Shown here: positions 62,526-64,000 of the stretch, piece after piece | Position numbering within the stretch: position 1 is the stretch's first letter | How the letters are laid out: the number at the start of each line of letters is the position of its first letter | NCBI GenBank assembly: GCA_965228575.1 | Contig: CBDDHW010000067.1 | Span: 124,001-188,000 of the forward strand | Direction of reading: 5' to 3' | DNA length: 64,000 nucleotides | Source of the DNA: UBA11612 sp965228575 | GTDB taxonomy: Bacteria > Pseudomonadota > Alphaproteobacteria > Rhodospirillales > Rhodospirillaceae | Made by a program: the position numbers and the translations under genes | The notes under the pieces: model-generated | The model's database searches: none | What the model was told of the DNA's origin: nothing | The model's input: the letters and a program-made list of their open reading frames with translations, nothing else

Positions 62526-63788
62526 TTAGAAGTTCTCCCTTAACCACTGGCCAAGGCGGCCAAAGGAGTTTTTGTTTTTGGCGGCTTGCATCGCCGCGTA
62601 GTCTGGTCGTGTCACATGTTCCCGCAGGCCGTAACGGAGTAAGCCTGCAGCTGTAGAAAACGCTGGGCCCGAGACGGACTCAGGTAGGCCTCGGATCATC
62701 TTCGGTCGTCCGAGGCGTACCTGCTTGTCGAGCACGAGCTCGGCAAGATCGCGTAGCCCTTCGAGTTGGCTGGCACCGCCGGTAAGCACGACGCGCCGGC
62801 CAGCCGATTTTCCAAAGCCAGAAACGTCAAGATGGCTGCGGACCAGCTCGAGCGTCTCTTCCACGCGGGCCTGAATAATTTGAACCAACATGGATTTTGG
62901 AACTTCGTTTGCGCTGGTCTCGTCGTCTTCGCCGACCAGCGGTACTTTTATTAGGTCACGAGCATTCGCCGGCGCTTGCAGCACGCTACCGTGAACCGTT
63001 TTGAGGCGTTCAGCCTTGGCAACTGGTGTTGAGAGACCCTTGGCGATATCGCCTGTAATGTGTTGACCACCGACAGGAATCGTCTCGACAAAGCAGACAT
63101 GACCCTCAACAAAAACGGCGATCGATGTGGTGCCACCGCCCATGTCGATGACCGTGCAGCCCAAGTCCTTTTCATCCTCAACCAAGCAGGCAACGCCGGA
63201 CGCGTAAGGAGAAACCACACGTTCGGCAACGTCGAGGTCACATCTATCAATGACAGAATTCAGGTTGCGCGAGGGACCAACGGCCGCGGTCACGAGGTGA
63301 ATATTTACGCCAAGTTTTCCGCCATACATGCCTCTTGGGTCGATAATGCCGTTGCTTCCGTCGATCGAATATCCTGTCGGGATGCAATGAATGAGCTCAC
63401 GATCGTTGGGGTCGAACTGCGAACTGCCGTGATCAAGAATTCGGCGTACGTCGGTATCGCGGATTTGGTGCCCGGACACTGCTAACTCAACATCGACGCG
63501 CGTTGATTGCGGGGCGCCGCAGGACATATTGACGAATACTTTTTCAATCCGCTCGCCCGCCATTTGTTCAGCGGCATCAACAGCGGAACGTACACCAGAC
63601 TCCGCTTCGTCTAGGTTTGTCACTTGGCCGCAGCGCATGCCGCGGGAGCGGTGATGGCCGACCCCCACGACTTGAAACTCGCCGCCTTCATCTGTTTTGG
63701 CGCCCATCTTTGCGATGAAGCACGCAACCTTGGTCGTGCCCACATCCAGGGCCGCGATCGTGCCGTTTCGCGGTAATGATTTACTCAC
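62526..63788 (-). CDS. ftsA: Cell division protein FtsA
   Basis: FtsA is the actin-like membrane tether of the Z-ring. The product is 420 residues from a GTG start after AAGGAGTTAGG. Visible are the phosphate-1 loop AALDVGTTKVACFIAKMG, the phosphate-2 segment TVIDMGGGTTSIAVF, the adenosine loop RVVLTGGASQLEGL and a C-terminal amphipathic tail (NSFGRLGQWLRENF). It sits between ftsQ and ftsZ in the standard dcw order. Confidence 0.96.
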   Translation of the reverse strand: MSKSLPRNGTIAALDVGTTKVACFIAKMGAKTDEGGEFQVVGVGHHRSRGMRCGQVTNLDEAESGVRSAVDAAEQMAGERIEKVFVNMSCGAPQSTRVDVELAVSGHQIRDTDVRRILDHGSSQFDPNDRELIHCIPTGYSIDGSNGIIDPRGMYGGKLGVNIHLVTAAVGPSRNLNSVIDRCDLDVAERVVSPYASGVACLVEDEKDLGCTVIDMGGGTTSIAVFVEGHVCFVETIPVGGQHITGDIAKGLSTPVAKAERLKTVHGSVLQAPANARDLIKVPLVGEDDETSANEVPKSMLVQIIQARVEETLELVRSHLDVSGFGKSAGRRVVLTGGASQLEGLRDLAELVLDKQVRLGRPKMIRGLPESVSGPAFSTAAGLLRYGLREHVTRPDYAAMQAAKNKNSFGRLGQWLRENF

Positions 63789-63844
63789 GGTGACCTAACT
63801 CCTTTTGCTCAAGCCATGCCACGGCATACACAACAGCCGATATT

Positions 63845-64000
63845 TCATATTTCCCTCTGCTCACCCATCTCGGGCAATTTGGTTTCGTCATTTGCGGCTG
63901 GCGAAATGATTTCCTCGTCGTGAGTATTGACGCGAACGATCAATTGGCCTTCGACCCGCATGTCGATAAACTCCAGATCGCGCTCAAGAATTTGGTAGGT
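63845..64000 (-). CDS. ftsQ: Cell division protein FtsQ, C-terminal end (partial)
   Basis: The last 51 codons read TYQILERDLEFIDMRVEGQL, then IVRVNTHDEEII and a polar tail to a TGA. The DLEFIDMRVEGQLIVR pattern is the conserved end of the FtsQ POTRA/beta domain. The gene continues beyond the window edge. It lies 56 nt upstream of ftsA, as usual. Confidence 0.85.
   Translation of the reverse strand, partial: TYQILERDLEFIDMRVEGQLIVRVNTHDEEIISPAANDETKLPEMGEQREI

Overview
The window is a chromosomal segment of an alphaproteobacterium, probably free-living. The evidence is the cell-envelope and division block read on the minus strand, ftsQ(partial)-ftsA-ftsZ ... lpxC-bamD-recN-ligA, which is the usual alphaproteobacterial order downstream of the dcw cluster. 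Further support comes from an Mla lipid-transport pair, a DksA-like zinc finger protein and a textbook Irr/Fur-family iron box. I cannot place it below class level from sequence alone.

Layout. 1-5.1 kb: apbE with a small membrane cytochrome-like protein, a small conserved protein, a DksA/TraR protein, ettA and a denD-like dehydrogenase that seems to start at ATC. 5.1-7.6 kb (minus): a beta-hydroxyacid dehydrogenase, mlaC and mlaA. 7.9-15.1 kb (plus): metF, uvrD, a DUF2807 protein, prmA, a short tandem repeat and a long Xaa-Pro aminopeptidase. 15.2-16.5 kb: a stand-alone reverse transcriptase. 16.8-28.9 kb: mixed metabolic genes (flavodoxin-fold protein, DUF454, serine hydrolase, DUF805, SRAP, Sel1 protein, Nudix hydrolase, methyltransferase, PhyH dioxygenase, metallo-beta-lactamase-fold hydrolase, SDR, amidase, and a VOC protein with a histone-H1-like tail). 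29.1-34.9 kb: ligA, recN, bamD, lpxC.

34.9-60.5 kb separates lpxC from ftsZ, genes normally adjacent in this class. Its first 15 kb holds accessory genes: enoyl-CoA hydratase, 2OG oxygenases, a surface-carbohydrate protein, thrH, mipA, an exported KatG with an Irr-type promoter, a broken carbamoyltransferase, a creatininase-like protein, a TPR-oxygenase fusion, an FkbM methyltransferase and a patatin.

The standout is 50,573-60,422, a 9.85-kb casposon-like self-synthesising transposon. It encodes a Cas1 integrase with intact catalytic residues, a family B DNA polymerase with exonuclease and polymerase motifs, an HNH nuclease, an HNH-HIT fusion, two helix-turn-helix-type proteins, a KAP-family P-loop NTPase, a zinc-ribbon membrane protein and a lipoprotein. 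No cas2, effector or CRISPR array is present. A 15-bp perfect terminal inverted repeat bounds it. Outside that lies a 25-bp perfect direct repeat, which is itself a terminator hairpin. The insertion therefore split and duplicated the shared terminator between the convergent patatin and ftsZ genes. Duplication of a palindromic target of about 25 bp by Cas1 closely parallels CRISPR repeat duplication during spacer acquisition.

No rRNA, tRNA or CRISPR array was seen. All functional statements are from reading motifs; no database search was run.
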